Part shown: positions 8,733 to 17,101 of the stretch, piece by piece
Position numbering within the stretch: position 1 is the stretch's first letter
Layout of the letters: each line of letters opens with the position of its first letter
DNA from: Dietzia alimentaria 72
GTDB taxonomy: Bacteria > Actinomycetota > Actinomycetes > Mycobacteriales > Mycobacteriaceae
Assembly (NCBI RefSeq): GCF_000226215.1
Contig: NZ_AGFF01000005.1
Span: 1-64,000, forward strand
Length of the DNA stretch: 64,000 nucleotides
Direction of reading: 5' to 3'
The notes under the pieces: generated by a model
Databases searched by the model: none
The model's input: only the letters and a program-made list of their open reading frames with translations
What the model was told of the DNA's origin: nothing
Translations under genes and position numbers: made by a program

Positions 8733-9380
8733 GTGACGATCCTCGACGCCCTACTGGCTTTTGCCGTGGTGGCGGGTCTTCTCACTCTGGTGCCGGGCCT
8801 GGACACCGCCCTCGTCCTGAAAGCCTCGCTGACAGGCTCCCGGCGATACGCCTGGGCGACTGCCGCCGGCATCGCGGCGGGCGCCATGGCGTGGGGTGTC
8901 GCCGCCGCTGTAGGGGTCTCGGCTCTGTTGTCCGCGTCCGAGACCGCGTACCGGGTGCTCACCGTCGCAGGGGCGGTCTACATGTGTTATCTCGGCGGTT
9001 CGATGATCTGGCGGTCGTTCCGCGGCCGCGGACTCGCCGTCCCGCCGGCGGATTTCGACACCCCGACCGACCTCGCACCGTGGCGAGGCGGGCTCATCGG
9101 GATCGGGACGAACCTCCTCAACCCGAAGGTCGGCGTGTTCTACATCGCCACGATCCCGCAGTTTCTTCCGGAAGGCGTCCCGGCCCTGCCGATGGGCGCG
9201 GCTCTGGCCGGCGTGCACGGCTTACTGACACTGGCCTGGTTCGGGATATTGATCACGGCAGGGTCGTTCGCCCGCCGTCGACTCGCCAGCCCGGTAACGC
9301 TGAGGGTGATCGACCGCGTTACCGGGCTGTTCTTGGTTGGTTTCGGCGGGAGACTATTTTTCGCCGGACACAACATCTAG
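8733..9380 (+). CDS. LysE/RhtB-family amino-acid exporter
   Basis: A 215-residue membrane protein with about six hydrophobic segments and typical LysE/RhtB features: VPGLDTALVLKASL near the N-terminus, AGAVYMCYLGGSMIW in the third helix, and GIGTNLLNPKVGVFY in the conserved loop after the central hydrophilic stretch. The family exports amino acids or derivatives by proton antiport; the substrate is unknown. The start is GTG at 8733 with a leaderless-type -10 box. The gene is convergent with moeA, 55 bases away, and has no functional link to its neighbours that I can see. Confidence 0.85.
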   Translation: MTILDALLAFAVVAGLLTLVPGLDTALVLKASLTGSRRYAWATAAGIAAGAMAWGVAAAVGVSALLSASETAYRVLTVAGAVYMCYLGGSMIWRSFRGRGLAVPPADFDTPTDLAPWRGGLIGIGTNLLNPKVGVFYIATIPQFLPEGVPALPMGAALAGVHGLLTLAWFGILITAGSFARRRLASPVTLRVIDRVTGLFLVGFGGRLFFAGHNI

Positions 9381-9435
9381 ATCGCTGCCTCTGGACCGCC
9401 AGAACCGGTCGCTCAATCCGTGCAGTCAGCCACGC

Positions 9436-10689
9436 TCACAGTGGCAACGCATCCACCTCGGCGCCGGCTGGCAGCGCGCTGACGTCGGCGGGGATCTCCA
9501 CCAGGACGTCGGCTCGCGCCATCGAGGCGACCAGGTGAGAGCCCGGGCCGGCGACCGGGTCTGCGGCGGGAAGTGAGCCGGTCTCCGGGTGCGTGAGGAC
9601 GGCGCGGAGGAACTGCGCGCGGCCGGCAGGAGAGCTCACCTCGCGCGTCAGGCGGGCCCGCACCGGGCGGATCGGCGACCGTCCCACGGCCTCGAGGATC
9701 ACCGGCCGCAACAGCACGACGAAGGACACCAGCGCACTCACAGGGTTGCCCGGCAGGCACACCACGGGCGTGTTCCGCCACACCGAGAGCCCCTGAGGGC
9801 CGCCGGGCTGCATTGCGATGGGGGCGAAGCGGGCCCCCTCGCGACCCTCCAGAACCTGGCGCACCACCTCGGCATCGCCCATCGACACCGCCCCCACGGT
9901 CACCACGAGGTCGGCGTCCCGCGCCGCGGAATCGAGGGCCGCGGTGAACTCGCTGCGGTCATCGCTGCTGGTCAGGGTGGCGGTCACCTCGCAGCCGCAG
10001 GCCCGCAGAGCGGTGGCCAGTGTGAGGGAATTGGACTCCCAGATCTGCCCCGGACCCAGTGGCCGGCCGGGCGTGACCAGCTCGGAGCCCGTGGCCACCA
10101 CCCCGACCCTCGGTCGCGGCCGCACATCGAGCCCCGACTCTCCGAGCGAAGCCGCCGCCGCGAGATGACGGGCCGCCAGCCGGACCCCCGCAGGGATCAC
10201 CACGTCGCCGGCTCGGACGTCGTCGCCCGGGTGACGGACGAACTCACCCGGCGACCGCGGAGCCCGGACCAGCACCAGGGAGGGCTCATCCGGGCTCACC
10301 TCGGTGTCCTCGACCGGCACCACACAATCCGCACCCTCGGGCACGGGCGCACCGGTCATCACCTTGCAGGCCTCGTCGTCGTCGACCCGGGACCCCGGGC
10401 CCTGGCCCGCGTGAACGGCCCCCACCACGGTGAGCCGCACCGGCGAATCCTGCCCCGCCCCGGCCACATCCGCGGACCGGACCGCGTATCCGTCCATCTG
10501 TGAGTTCACGAACAACGGCAGATCCACCGACGCCCGCAGTTCCACCGCGGTGACCGAGTCCGCGCACGCGGCCAGCGGTAGGTGCGTGCTCTGCGCCGCC
10601 CGCTCCAGCATCGGCGCCAGATGCGCGCGAACACTATCGCGGTACTCGGCGGGGGAGGGGTGGGGCGACCGATCCGACGGGGAAGGCAT
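9436..10689 (-). CDS. moeA: Molybdopterin molybdenumtransferase MoeA
   Basis: A 417-residue protein with the usual MoeA order: an N-terminal region containing MDGYA, a domain II segment with MTGAPVPEGADCVV, the MoCF domain with GVVATGSEL and VGAVSMGDAEVV, and LPGNPVSALVS near the C-terminal domain. MoeA inserts molybdate into adenylated molybdopterin, the last common step of molybdenum cofactor synthesis needed by NarG. The ATG at 10689 is preceded by TACCGT six bases upstream, so the transcript is probably leaderless. A second, diverged MoeA is fused to MobA at 29922-31685. Confidence 0.92.
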   Translation of the reverse strand: MPSPSDRSPHPSPAEYRDSVRAHLAPMLERAAQSTHLPLAACADSVTAVELRASVDLPLFVNSQMDGYAVRSADVAGAGQDSPVRLTVVGAVHAGQGPGSRVDDDEACKVMTGAPVPEGADCVVPVEDTEVSPDEPSLVLVRAPRSPGEFVRHPGDDVRAGDVVIPAGVRLAARHLAAAASLGESGLDVRPRPRVGVVATGSELVTPGRPLGPGQIWESNSLTLATALRACGCEVTATLTSSDDRSEFTAALDSAARDADLVVTVGAVSMGDAEVVRQVLEGREGARFAPIAMQPGGPQGLSVWRNTPVVCLPGNPVSALVSFVVLLRPVILEAVGRSPIRPVRARLTREVSSPAGRAQFLRAVLTHPETGSLPAADPVAGPGSHLVASMARADVLVEIPADVSALPAGAEVDALPL

Positions 10690-10695
10690 GGCACC

Positions 10696-10701
10696 ACGGT
10701 A
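10696..10701 (-). promoter_or_regulatory. -10 box (TACCGT) of leaderless moeA
   Basis: On the minus strand TACCGT is followed by six bases and the ATG at 10689. Confidence 0.5.
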
Positions 10702-10769
10702 ACCGCGTTGTACTGTGCCTACCGGCCCGCGTCCGCGCGGCCGCTCGCGACGAGGAGGGGTGGAGAGCC

Positions 10770-12197
10770 GTGGCGCGTAGGGCACCGTGGACGGCGTGGC
10801 AGGTGCACGGCGACGGCAAGAACATCAAGCCCGGCCAGGTGGTGGCGCCGATGGAACGGCTGAGCTGGCCGCGAACCATCGGGATCGGCGCCCAGCACGT
10901 GGTGTCCATGTTCGGGGCGACCTTCGTGTTCCCGATTATCATGGGCCTCAACCCGCAGCTGGCGATCCTCTTCTCCGGCGTGTGCACACTCCTCTTCCTC
11001 GCCGTGGTCAAGGGGCAGGTCCCCAGCTACCTCGGCACCTCCGTCGCCTTTGTGGGCGCTGTCGCCGCGATCCGTGCCCAGGGCGGGACCAGTGCGCAGG
11101 TCACCGGTGCGATGCTCATCGCCGGAGCGGGCCTGCTCGTGGTGGGCGTCATCGTGCACGTCGTGGGCGGCCGCGTGGTCACCGCGATCCTCCCGCCCGT
11201 CGTCACCGGCGCGGTGGTGATGCTGCTCGGCTTCAACCTCGCGCCCGTCGTGGCGGACACCTACTGGCCCCAGGATCAGTGGGTCGCGCTGACGGTGATG
11301 ATCGTGCTGGTCCTCATGACCGTCGGACTCAAGGGCTTCGCGGGCCGCATCGCAATTTTCCTCGCGTTGGTCTTCGGCTATGTGCTCTCGTGGATCCTCG
11401 ACCTCGTGAACGGCCCCATCACCTCGTTCGACGCAGGTGTCGGCGAGGTCACCGAACACCTGCGTGTCAATTGGTCGGCCGTACCAGACGCCGCCTGGAT
11501 CGGTCTGCCGCCCATGACCGACGAGGCAGCCGGGGTGGTGGGCATCCACGCCCCTGATTTCTCCCTGGCGTTCGTCCTGCTCATCGTGCCGGGCATCATC
11601 GCGTTGATCGCAGAGAACGCCGGACACGTCAAGGCCATCGGCGAGATCACCCGCACCGAGACCGATGGACTGATGGGCCGCGCTCTGGCGGCCGACGGCG
11701 CCGGCACGATCCTCGCCACCTCCTTCGGCGGATCCGCCACCACCACCTATGCCGAGAACATCGGCGTGATGGCGGCGACGAAGGTGTACTCCACCGCCGC
11801 CTACGTCGTGGCAGCGCTGACCGCCATCGTGTTGGGGTGCTCCCCGAAGTTGGGGGCGATCATCTCGGCCACCCCGGGCGGGGTGCTGGGCGGGATCACC
11901 GTGGTGTTGTACGGCATGATCGGCTTGCTCGGCGCCAAGATCTGGAAGGAAAACCGGGTCGATTTTGGCAACCCCCTCAACCTGGTTCCGGTGGCTGCGG
12001 GCGTGGTGATCGCTGTGGGTGACACGACGCTGCAGGTCACCGACGACTTCCAACTGGGCGGCATCGCCCTGGGCACGCTGGTGGTTGTGCTGGGCTACCA
12101 CCTCGCCCGGGTGATCGCACCGGGGCTGGCCGACCAGGCGCAACGGGACGAGATCCACGAAGTGACCCTGCTCGGACCGAACCCGGACAGTCCCTGA
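10770..12197 (+). CDS. NCS2-family uracil/xanthine permease (UraA-like)
   Basis: A 475-residue transporter with about 14 membrane segments. Conserved family pieces are GAQHVVSMFGATFVFP, PSYLGTSVAF, IALIAENAGHVKA and TTYAENIGVMA; the two Glu residues in the AEN segments match those that bind the base in UraA. This pattern fits uracil permease better than the xanthine branch. The GTG at 10770 follows GAGGAGG. It is divergent from moeA and upstream of moaA. Its placement among molybdenum cofactor genes is suggestive only; purine or pyrimidine uptake is the family role. Confidence 0.87.
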   Translation: MARRAPWTAWQVHGDGKNIKPGQVVAPMERLSWPRTIGIGAQHVVSMFGATFVFPIIMGLNPQLAILFSGVCTLLFLAVVKGQVPSYLGTSVAFVGAVAAIRAQGGTSAQVTGAMLIAGAGLLVVGVIVHVVGGRVVTAILPPVVTGAVVMLLGFNLAPVVADTYWPQDQWVALTVMIVLVLMTVGLKGFAGRIAIFLALVFGYVLSWILDLVNGPITSFDAGVGEVTEHLRVNWSAVPDAAWIGLPPMTDEAAGVVGIHAPDFSLAFVLLIVPGIIALIAENAGHVKAIGEITRTETDGLMGRALAADGAGTILATSFGGSATTTYAENIGVMAATKVYSTAAYVVAALTAIVLGCSPKLGAIISATPGGVLGGITVVLYGMIGLLGAKIWKENRVDFGNPLNLVPVAAGVVIAVGDTTLQVTDDFQLGGIALGTLVVVLGYHLARVIAPGLADQAQRDEIHEVTLLGPNPDSP

Positions 12198-12198
12198 T

Positions 12199-12226
12199 GC
12201 CAGTCGTACTTCGTGCCTAGACTGGC
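12199..12226. promoter_or_regulatory. Inverted repeat over the moaA -10 region
   Basis: GCCAGTC at 12199-12205 is the reverse complement of GACTGGC at 12220-12226. The right arm overlaps TAGACT (12218-12223), a plausible -10 hexamer about 32 bases before the moaA GTG. It could be an operator, or a weak terminator for the permease gene that stops at 12197. Confidence 0.4.
12218..12223 (+). promoter_or_regulatory. Candidate -10 (TAGACT) of moaA
   Basis: TAGACT lies 32 bases before the moaA GTG at 12256, which has a GGGAGG ribosome site, so this would be a leadered transcript. It overlaps the inverted repeat at 12199-12226. Confidence 0.45.
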
Positions 12227-12255
12227 GTCCGCGACCGTAGATGGGAGGTGCGCCT

Positions 12256-13302
12256 GTGAACAAGCCCGAGAACCGGACGCGTTCAGCGCGTCCCGAGACA
12301 CCGCTGCTCCTCGACTCATTCGGCCGGATCGCCCGTGACCTGCGGGTGTCCTTGACTGAGAAGTGCTCTCTGCGCTGTACGTACTGCATGCCGGAGGAGG
12401 GGTTGCCGCCCATTCCCGACGCCGCCCGCATGACCACGGACGAGGTCGTCCGCCTGGTCTCCCTGGCGCAACGCGAACTCGGTGTGCACGACGTACGGTT
12501 CACCGGCGGCGAGCCGCTCATGCGGAAGGACCTCGAACAGATCATCGCCGGCACCCGTGCCGCATGCCCGGACCTGCCCATCGCCATGACCTCGAACGGC
12601 GTGGGACTGGAGCACCGCATCGGTGGGCTCATCGAGGCAGGATTGGACCGGATCAACATCTCCCTCGACACGGTCAGCCGTGCCGAGTTCGCCCAGCTCA
12701 CCCGCCGCGACAGGCTCCCGTCCGTGCTGCGCGGGGTGCGGGCGGCGGTCGACGCCGGACTGAACCCGGTCAAGGTCAACGCGGTACCCATGCGCGCGAC
12801 ACTGCACGGAGCGCCCGACCTGTTGGAATGGGCACTCGACCAGGGCGTGCAGTTGCGGTTCATCGAAGAGATGCCGCTTGATGCCGACAACACGTGGTCG
12901 CGGGTCGAGATGGTGACCGCGCAGGAGGTGCTCGACTCGTTGCGGACTCGGTTCGAGTTGGTCCCCGCCGGGCGCGAGGACCCGTCCGCACCGGCGGAAC
13001 TGTGGGAGGTGGCCGGACACACGGTCGACGGCAAGCCGGCGACGGTCGGGGTGATCGCCACCGTCACACGGAACTTCTGCGCGGCGTGTGACCGCACCCG
13101 CCTGACCGCCGAGGGTACGGTGCGGTCCTGCCTGTTCAGTGACGATGAGACCGACGTGCTGGGCGTGCTCCGCTCCGGCGCCCCGGACCACGAGGTCGCT
13201 GACGTCTGGCGGGGTGCGATGTGGGGCAAACAAGCCGGTCACGGCATTGGCGGGACCGCATTCCACCGGCCCCGTCGCTCGATGGGGGCTATTGGTGGGT
13301 GA
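12256..13302 (+). CDS. moaA: GTP 3',8-cyclase MoaA
   Basis: A 348-residue radical-SAM enzyme for the first step of molybdenum cofactor synthesis (GTP to cyclic pyranopterin, with MoaC). The N-terminal [4Fe-4S] motif is CSLRCTYC (Cys about 37, 41, 44), followed by [12 protein letters not shown]. The C-terminal second cluster uses Cys in [19 protein letters not shown]. The protein ends in AIGG, the C-terminal Gly-Gly tail needed by MoaA. The GTG at 12256 has GGGAGGTG upstream; the ATG at 12241 overlaps that site and is less likely. moaD follows after 31 bases. MoaC is not in the window. Confidence 0.95.
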   Translation: MNKPENRTRSARPETPLLLDSFGRIARDLRVSLTEKCSLRCTYCMPEEGLPPIPDAARMTTDEVVRLVSLAQRELGVHDVRFTGGEPLMRKDLEQIIAGTRAACPDLPIAMTSNGVGLEHRIGGLIEAGLDRINISLDTVSRAEFAQLTRRDRLPSVLRGVRAAVDAGLNPVKVNAVPMRATLHGAPDLLEWALDQGVQLRFIEEMPLDADNTWSRVEMVTAQEVLDSLRTRFELVPAGREDPSAPAELWEVAGHTVDGKPATVGVIATVTRNFCAACDRTRLTAEGTVRSCLFSDDETDVLGVLRSGAPDHEVADVWRGAMWGKQAGHGIGGTAFHRPRRSMGAIGG

Positions 13303-13320
13303 CGCGTCAGTGTCAAGCGA

Positions 13321-13326
13321 TATGGT
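13321..13326 (+). promoter_or_regulatory. -10 box (TATGGT), leaderless moaD
   Basis: TATGGT is followed by seven bases and GTG at 13334. There is no Shine-Dalgarno sequence at that start or at the ATG at 13340, which favours a leaderless transcript. Confidence 0.5.
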
Positions 13327-13333
13327 CGACCAT

Positions 13334-13597
13334 GTGAGCATGACTCCGAGAGTGATCACCGTGGGGTACTACGCGGCGGCCGAGGATGCCGCGGGTACCG
13401 CCCGCGAGCGGCTGCACACCCACGCCACCACCGTCGGCGAACTGGCCCGTGAGGTCTGTGAGCGCCACGGAGAGCCGCTGGCCAGCATCGTCACGGTGTC
13501 GTCGTTCCTCGTGGGCGACGAGACCACTCGCGATCCCGCCGCGTCTATCGCCGGGGTTTCCCAAGTCGACGTCCTGCCCCCCTTTGCCGGAGGTTGA
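13334..13597 (+). CDS. moaD: Molybdopterin synthase small subunit MoaD
   Basis: An 87-residue ubiquitin-like protein ending in PPFAGG; the C-terminal Gly-Gly is the site of thiocarboxylation used to sulfurate precursor Z in molybdopterin synthase. The body has the beta-grasp pattern ITVGYYAAAEDAAG ... TVGELAREV ... FLVGDE. The start is chosen by the leaderless -10 box; ATG 13340 is two codons later. modA begins four bases after its stop. MoaE, its partner large subunit, is not in the window. Confidence 0.85.
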   Translation: MSMTPRVITVGYYAAAEDAAGTARERLHTHATTVGELAREVCERHGEPLASIVTVSSFLVGDETTRDPAASIAGVSQVDVLPPFAGG

Positions 13598-13601
13598 TAC
13601 G

Positions 13602-14408
13602 GTGACTCGACGCCCGGGCATCGCCATGCTGTCGTTCGCCCTGGCGTGCGCGGGCCTGGCGGCCTGTGCGGAAGAGGAGCCGGCAGCCGGCGCCGTCACC
13701 ATCGGCTTGGCGGCCGCGCCCTCGCTCTACGGCGCCTTCACCGAACTGATCGAAGTCTTTGAGGCGCAGCACCCCGACGTGCGCGTGAGCATGGAGGTGG
13801 GTCAGTCCGACACCCTCGCCGCCGGCCTGGGGTCGAGGGCAGACATCAACGTGTTCGCCTCCGCGAGCGAGGAGGCGATGGACATGGTCGTGGACACCGG
13901 GGTCGCCACGGGGCCGCGGGTGTTCGCCCGGAACCACGTGGTGGTGGCGGTCCCTTCGGGTAACCCACTCCAGATCACAGGTCTGCGGGATCTCGAGCGT
14001 CCAGATCTCCGGGTGGGCCTGTGCTCGCTGGAGGTGCCCTGCGGGAAGGCGGCGGACACGCTCCTGTCCGCCGCGGGCGTGCTCCCCGTCGACGTCGAGC
14101 GGGACCCGGGTTCGCGGGCGCTGACCGCCCGCTTGGCGGACAACGAACTCGACGTGGGGATCGTCTACCGCACCGATGTGGCCTCGTCCCACGGTTGGGT
14201 GTCGCAGGCCGAGGTCAACCGCCACGACCGCGAACTGGCCGCGGCCGCGGGGACCACCCGCTATACGTTGGCCCGCGTCCCCGGCGGTGAGGACGGCCCC
14301 GACGCAGAGGCAGAACGGGCGGCCGCTGAGAAATTCATGGAACTGGTGACCTCGGATCGCGGCCGTCGAGCGTTCGAGAACGCCGGCCTGGCACCGGTGA
14401 CGCAGTAG
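13602..14408 (+). CDS. modA: Molybdate ABC transporter substrate-binding lipoprotein ModA
   Basis: A 268-residue secreted lipoprotein. It starts at GTG 13602 with GGAGG nine bases upstream, inside the end of moaD. A short basic N-terminus and hydrophobic segment lead to the lipobox GLAAC, with lipidation at that Cys. The mature part has the ModA layout: a binding residue segment near AAPSLYGAFTELIEVF, then DINVFASASEEAMD, NHVVVAVPSGNP and LDVGIVYRTD. ModA captures molybdate or tungstate for an ABC importer. No modB or modC follows; the next gene is the copper oxidase, so the permease must lie elsewhere. Confidence 0.88.
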   Translation: MTRRPGIAMLSFALACAGLAACAEEEPAAGAVTIGLAAAPSLYGAFTELIEVFEAQHPDVRVSMEVGQSDTLAAGLGSRADINVFASASEEAMDMVVDTGVATGPRVFARNHVVVAVPSGNPLQITGLRDLERPDLRVGLCSLEVPCGKAADTLLSAAGVLPVDVERDPGSRALTARLADNELDVGIVYRTDVASSHGWVSQAEVNRHDRELAAAAGTTRYTLARVPGGEDGPDAEAERAAAEKFMELVTSDRGRRAFENAGLAPVTQ

Positions 14409-14449
14409 CCGGCTCAAATGCCCACCGCGAACGGGTATTAGCTCGGTCT

Positions 14450-14455
14450 TAGACT
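14450..14455 (+). promoter_or_regulatory. -10 box (TAGACT) before the copper-oxidase gene
   Basis: TAGACT followed by seven bases and ATG at 14463 fits a leaderless transcript; no clear ribosome site is present. Confidence 0.5.
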
Positions 14456-14462
14456 GGGCGGC

Positions 14463-17099
14463 ATGAACACGGCTGAACCCCGGACCCCGTCCCGGCGGAA
14501 GGGGTCGTGGCACCGGCGGGCGACACGACCAGTGCAGGTATGGATGGTCGCCCTCGTGATCCTGGGTGTGGTCCACCGCTGGGTGCCCGCGTCCACGTGG
14601 GCGATCGTGCACATCTTCACACTGGGCCTGCTCACCAACTCGATCCTGGTGTGGGGTCAGCACTTCGCCGAAACCCTGCTGCACCGGCGGCCACCGGAGG
14701 AGACCCGCGCGCTCCAGGTGCGAAGGATCTTCGTGCTCAACGCCGGGATCGTGGTGCTGGTCGTGGGCATGATCGGCGCGTGGCCCTTCGCCGTGGTGGC
14801 CGGAGCGACCGTCGTCGGTGGCGCGGTGGCGTGGTACGTGGTGGATCTGGTGCGTCAGATCCGGGCGGCGGCCCCCACCCGGTTCCGCCCGATCGTCCGT
14901 TATTACGCCGTTGCGGCTGCGTTTCTTCCCGCCGGTGCGCTGGCGGGTGCCTTCATGGGTGTCGGTGTGTCCGAAGAGTGGTCGGTCCGACTGCACGCGT
15001 TCCACCTCGCCGTCAACGTCCTGGGGTTTGTCGGGATCACGGTCCTCACGACCCTGGTCACGTTCTGGGCGACGGTCCTGCGCACCCCGATGGCCGACGG
15101 CCAGGACGTGGCCGCTACCAGGTCCCTGGCCCTGATGTCGGTGGCGGTCGTGGTGGCGGCGGGTGCGTCCCTCGCCGGTGCGGACCTCGTCACAGCCGCA
15201 GCTCTGGTTGCCTACCTGGCGGCGGTGCTATGGCACCTCGTGTACCTGGTCAGGACCGCCCGCACCGCGCCGCCACGTGAATTCGCGTCGATGAGCATCG
15301 CGTGCGGTCTGGTGTGGCTGCCCATCGCGCTGGGCTGGGCCACCTGGCTCGTCGCGGCGGGCCGGGTGAACGAGATCAGCACCGTCACCACGCCGCTGCT
15401 CGCCGGGGCGGCAGCCCAGATCCTGTTCGGCGCGATGAGCTTTCTCATGCCCACCGTGATCCGTGGCGGCCCGGCTGCCGTGCGCGCCGGGATGGTGGAG
15501 ATGAACCGGCTGGCGGTGTTTCGGCTGGTGCTCATCAACGCTGGTCTGCTCGTGTTCCTCGTTCCCGGCGGCACAAGCTGGACGCGCGTTGTGGGGTCGT
15601 CGCTGGCATTCCTCGGGTTCGCGCTGTTCCTGCCCCTGATGATCCGCGCCGTGCGTGCCCAGCTGGCGGTGATCCGCGAGAAGGCGGCCGCACGTGAGGC
15701 CGGCGTGAAGCCTGCGCGCGTCACCGCGGGCACGCCCCGCCCGGAGATCGCGCCCGGAAGCCGACGCAACCTGGTGGGTGGGCTGGCGGCACTGCTGGTG
15801 GTGGTTCTCACGACGGCGACCGCGCTCGCCGCGGATCCCTCCTCCCCGCTGCGTCGGGCCGACGACTCGGGTGGTGTCACCGCGACCGGCGAGACCACGA
15901 CCGTGGAGGTCGCTGCCGTGGGGATGAGGTTTGAGCCGAGCACCGTGACCGTTCCCGCCGGCGACCGGTTGGTGATCGAGCTGAGGAACGACGACGACAC
16001 CACGGTCCATGACCTCTACCTGGCCAACGGTGTCGAGTCGGGCCGGATCGACCCGGGCCAGTCCGCCACTGTGGACGTGGGCGTGGTGGGCAGAAGCCTC
16101 GAGGGCTGGTGCACGATCGCCGGGCACCGGGCGATGGGCATGACCTTCCAGGTTCAGGTCGAGGACGGGGTTTCCGCCGCCGATCACGGCGGTGCGATTG
16201 CCCCGACCGAGAGCATCGACGTCCTGGCTCCGCCGTCGGATGACTTCGTCACCCGCGATCCCGAGCTCGCCCCCGCGCCGGGCGGCCGCGAGCACCGGAC
16301 CACCCTCACCGTGGAGGAGACCGTCGACGAACTCGCCCCGGGCGTGGTCCGGCCGGTGTGGACCTACAACGGCGGACTCCCCGCGCCGACACTGCGGGGC
16401 AAGGTGGGCGACACCTTTGTGGTGACGCTGCGCAACGAGGGCTCGATGGGGCACTCGATCGACTTTCACGCCGGCGATGTGCGTCCGGATGAGGTGATGC
16501 GCACCATCCCGCCTGGCGAGGAGCTGGAATACCGGTTCACCGTCACTCGTGCGGGGGCGTGGCTCTACCATTGCGCGACCGCCCCGATGACCGGTCACGT
16601 GGCCGCCGGGATGTTCGGGGCGCTCATCGTCGATCCGCCGGACCTGCCCCAGGTTGACCGCGAGTACGCGCTGGTCCAGTCCGAGTCGTATCTCGGAGGC
16701 CCCGACGAGCCGTTCGACATGGGCAAGATCGCCGCGCGTCGACCCGACCTGGTGATGTTCAACGGGCACGCCACGCAGTACCGGCGCGACCCGCTCACCG
16801 CCGACGTCGGCGAGACCGTACGCATCTGGGTGGTGGTGGCCGGACCGAGCGACGGCACGAGCTTCCACGTGGTGGGCTCGCAGTTCGACACCGTCTACAA
16901 GGAGGGCGGGTACCGTCTCAAGGACGGGCGGGACCCCTTTGGCGGACGCAGCGGCGGTGCACAGGCACTCGACCTGGCGCCGGCGCAGGGCGGATTCGTG
17001 GAGTTGACCTTCACCGAACCCGGCCGGTACACCTTCGTGGACCACTCGTTCGCCGACGCGGAGAAGGGCGCGACGGGCTTCATCGACGTCAAGGAGTAG
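14463..17099 (+). CDS. Membrane-fused three-cupredoxin copper oxidase, nitrite-reductase (NirK)-like
   Basis: An 878-residue protein. Residues 20-400 hold about ten transmembrane helices with several His in VHIFTLGLL and WGQHFAETLLHR. A further hydrophobic segment at about 437-457 precedes a cupredoxin domain (480-567) with type 1 ligands H516, C550, H555, M560. Residues 610-878 form a NirK-like pair of cupredoxins. H664, D667 and H669 sit in GHSIDFH, H703-C704 in YHCA, H712 and M717 follow, and H802 could complete the type 2 site. The catalytic His before the LTA segment of well-studied NirK proteins appears to be Asp-Pro here (about 776-777). Nitrite reduction to NO is likely from context; another copper oxidase activity is possible. 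Confidence 0.82.
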   Translation: MNTAEPRTPSRRKGSWHRRATRPVQVWMVALVILGVVHRWVPASTWAIVHIFTLGLLTNSILVWGQHFAETLLHRRPPEETRALQVRRIFVLNAGIVVLVVGMIGAWPFAVVAGATVVGGAVAWYVVDLVRQIRAAAPTRFRPIVRYYAVAAAFLPAGALAGAFMGVGVSEEWSVRLHAFHLAVNVLGFVGITVLTTLVTFWATVLRTPMADGQDVAATRSLALMSVAVVVAAGASLAGADLVTAAALVAYLAAVLWHLVYLVRTARTAPPREFASMSIACGLVWLPIALGWATWLVAAGRVNEISTVTTPLLAGAAAQILFGAMSFLMPTVIRGGPAAVRAGMVEMNRLAVFRLVLINAGLLVFLVPGGTSWTRVVGSSLAFLGFALFLPLMIRAVRAQLAVIREKAAAREAGVKPARVTAGTPRPEIAPGSRRNLVGGLAALLVVVLTTATALAADPSSPLRRADDSGGVTATGETTTVEVAAVGMRFEPSTVTVPAGDRLVIELRNDDDTTVHDLYLANGVESGRIDPGQSATVDVGVVGRSLEGWCTIAGHRAMGMTFQVQVEDGVSAADHGGAIAPTESIDVLAPPSDDFVTRDPELAPAPGGREHRTTLTVEETVDELAPGVVRPVWTYNGGLPAPTLRGKVGDTFVVTLRNEGSMGHSIDFHAGDVRPDEVMRTIPPGEELEYRFTVTRAGAWLYHCATAPMTGHVAAGMFGALIVDPPDLPQVDREYALVQSESYLGGPDEPFDMGKIAARRPDLVMFNGHATQYRRDPLTADVGETVRIWVVVAGPSDGTSFHVVGSQFDTVYKEGGYRLKDGRDPFGGRSGGAQALDLAPAQGGFVELTFTEPGRYTFVDHSFADAEKGATGFIDVKE

Positions 17100-17101
17100 T
17101 C

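Noticed and set aside
10719-13229. An 836-codon minus-strand open frame opposite the permease and moaA
   Set aside because: It is opposite two clear families (NCS2 permease, MoaA) and its translation looks like composition only, with no domain.
13545-15005. Long minus-strand frame opposite moaD, modA and the copper oxidase
   Set aside because: Shadow frame of real genes with lipobox, GG tail and copper motifs on the plus strand.
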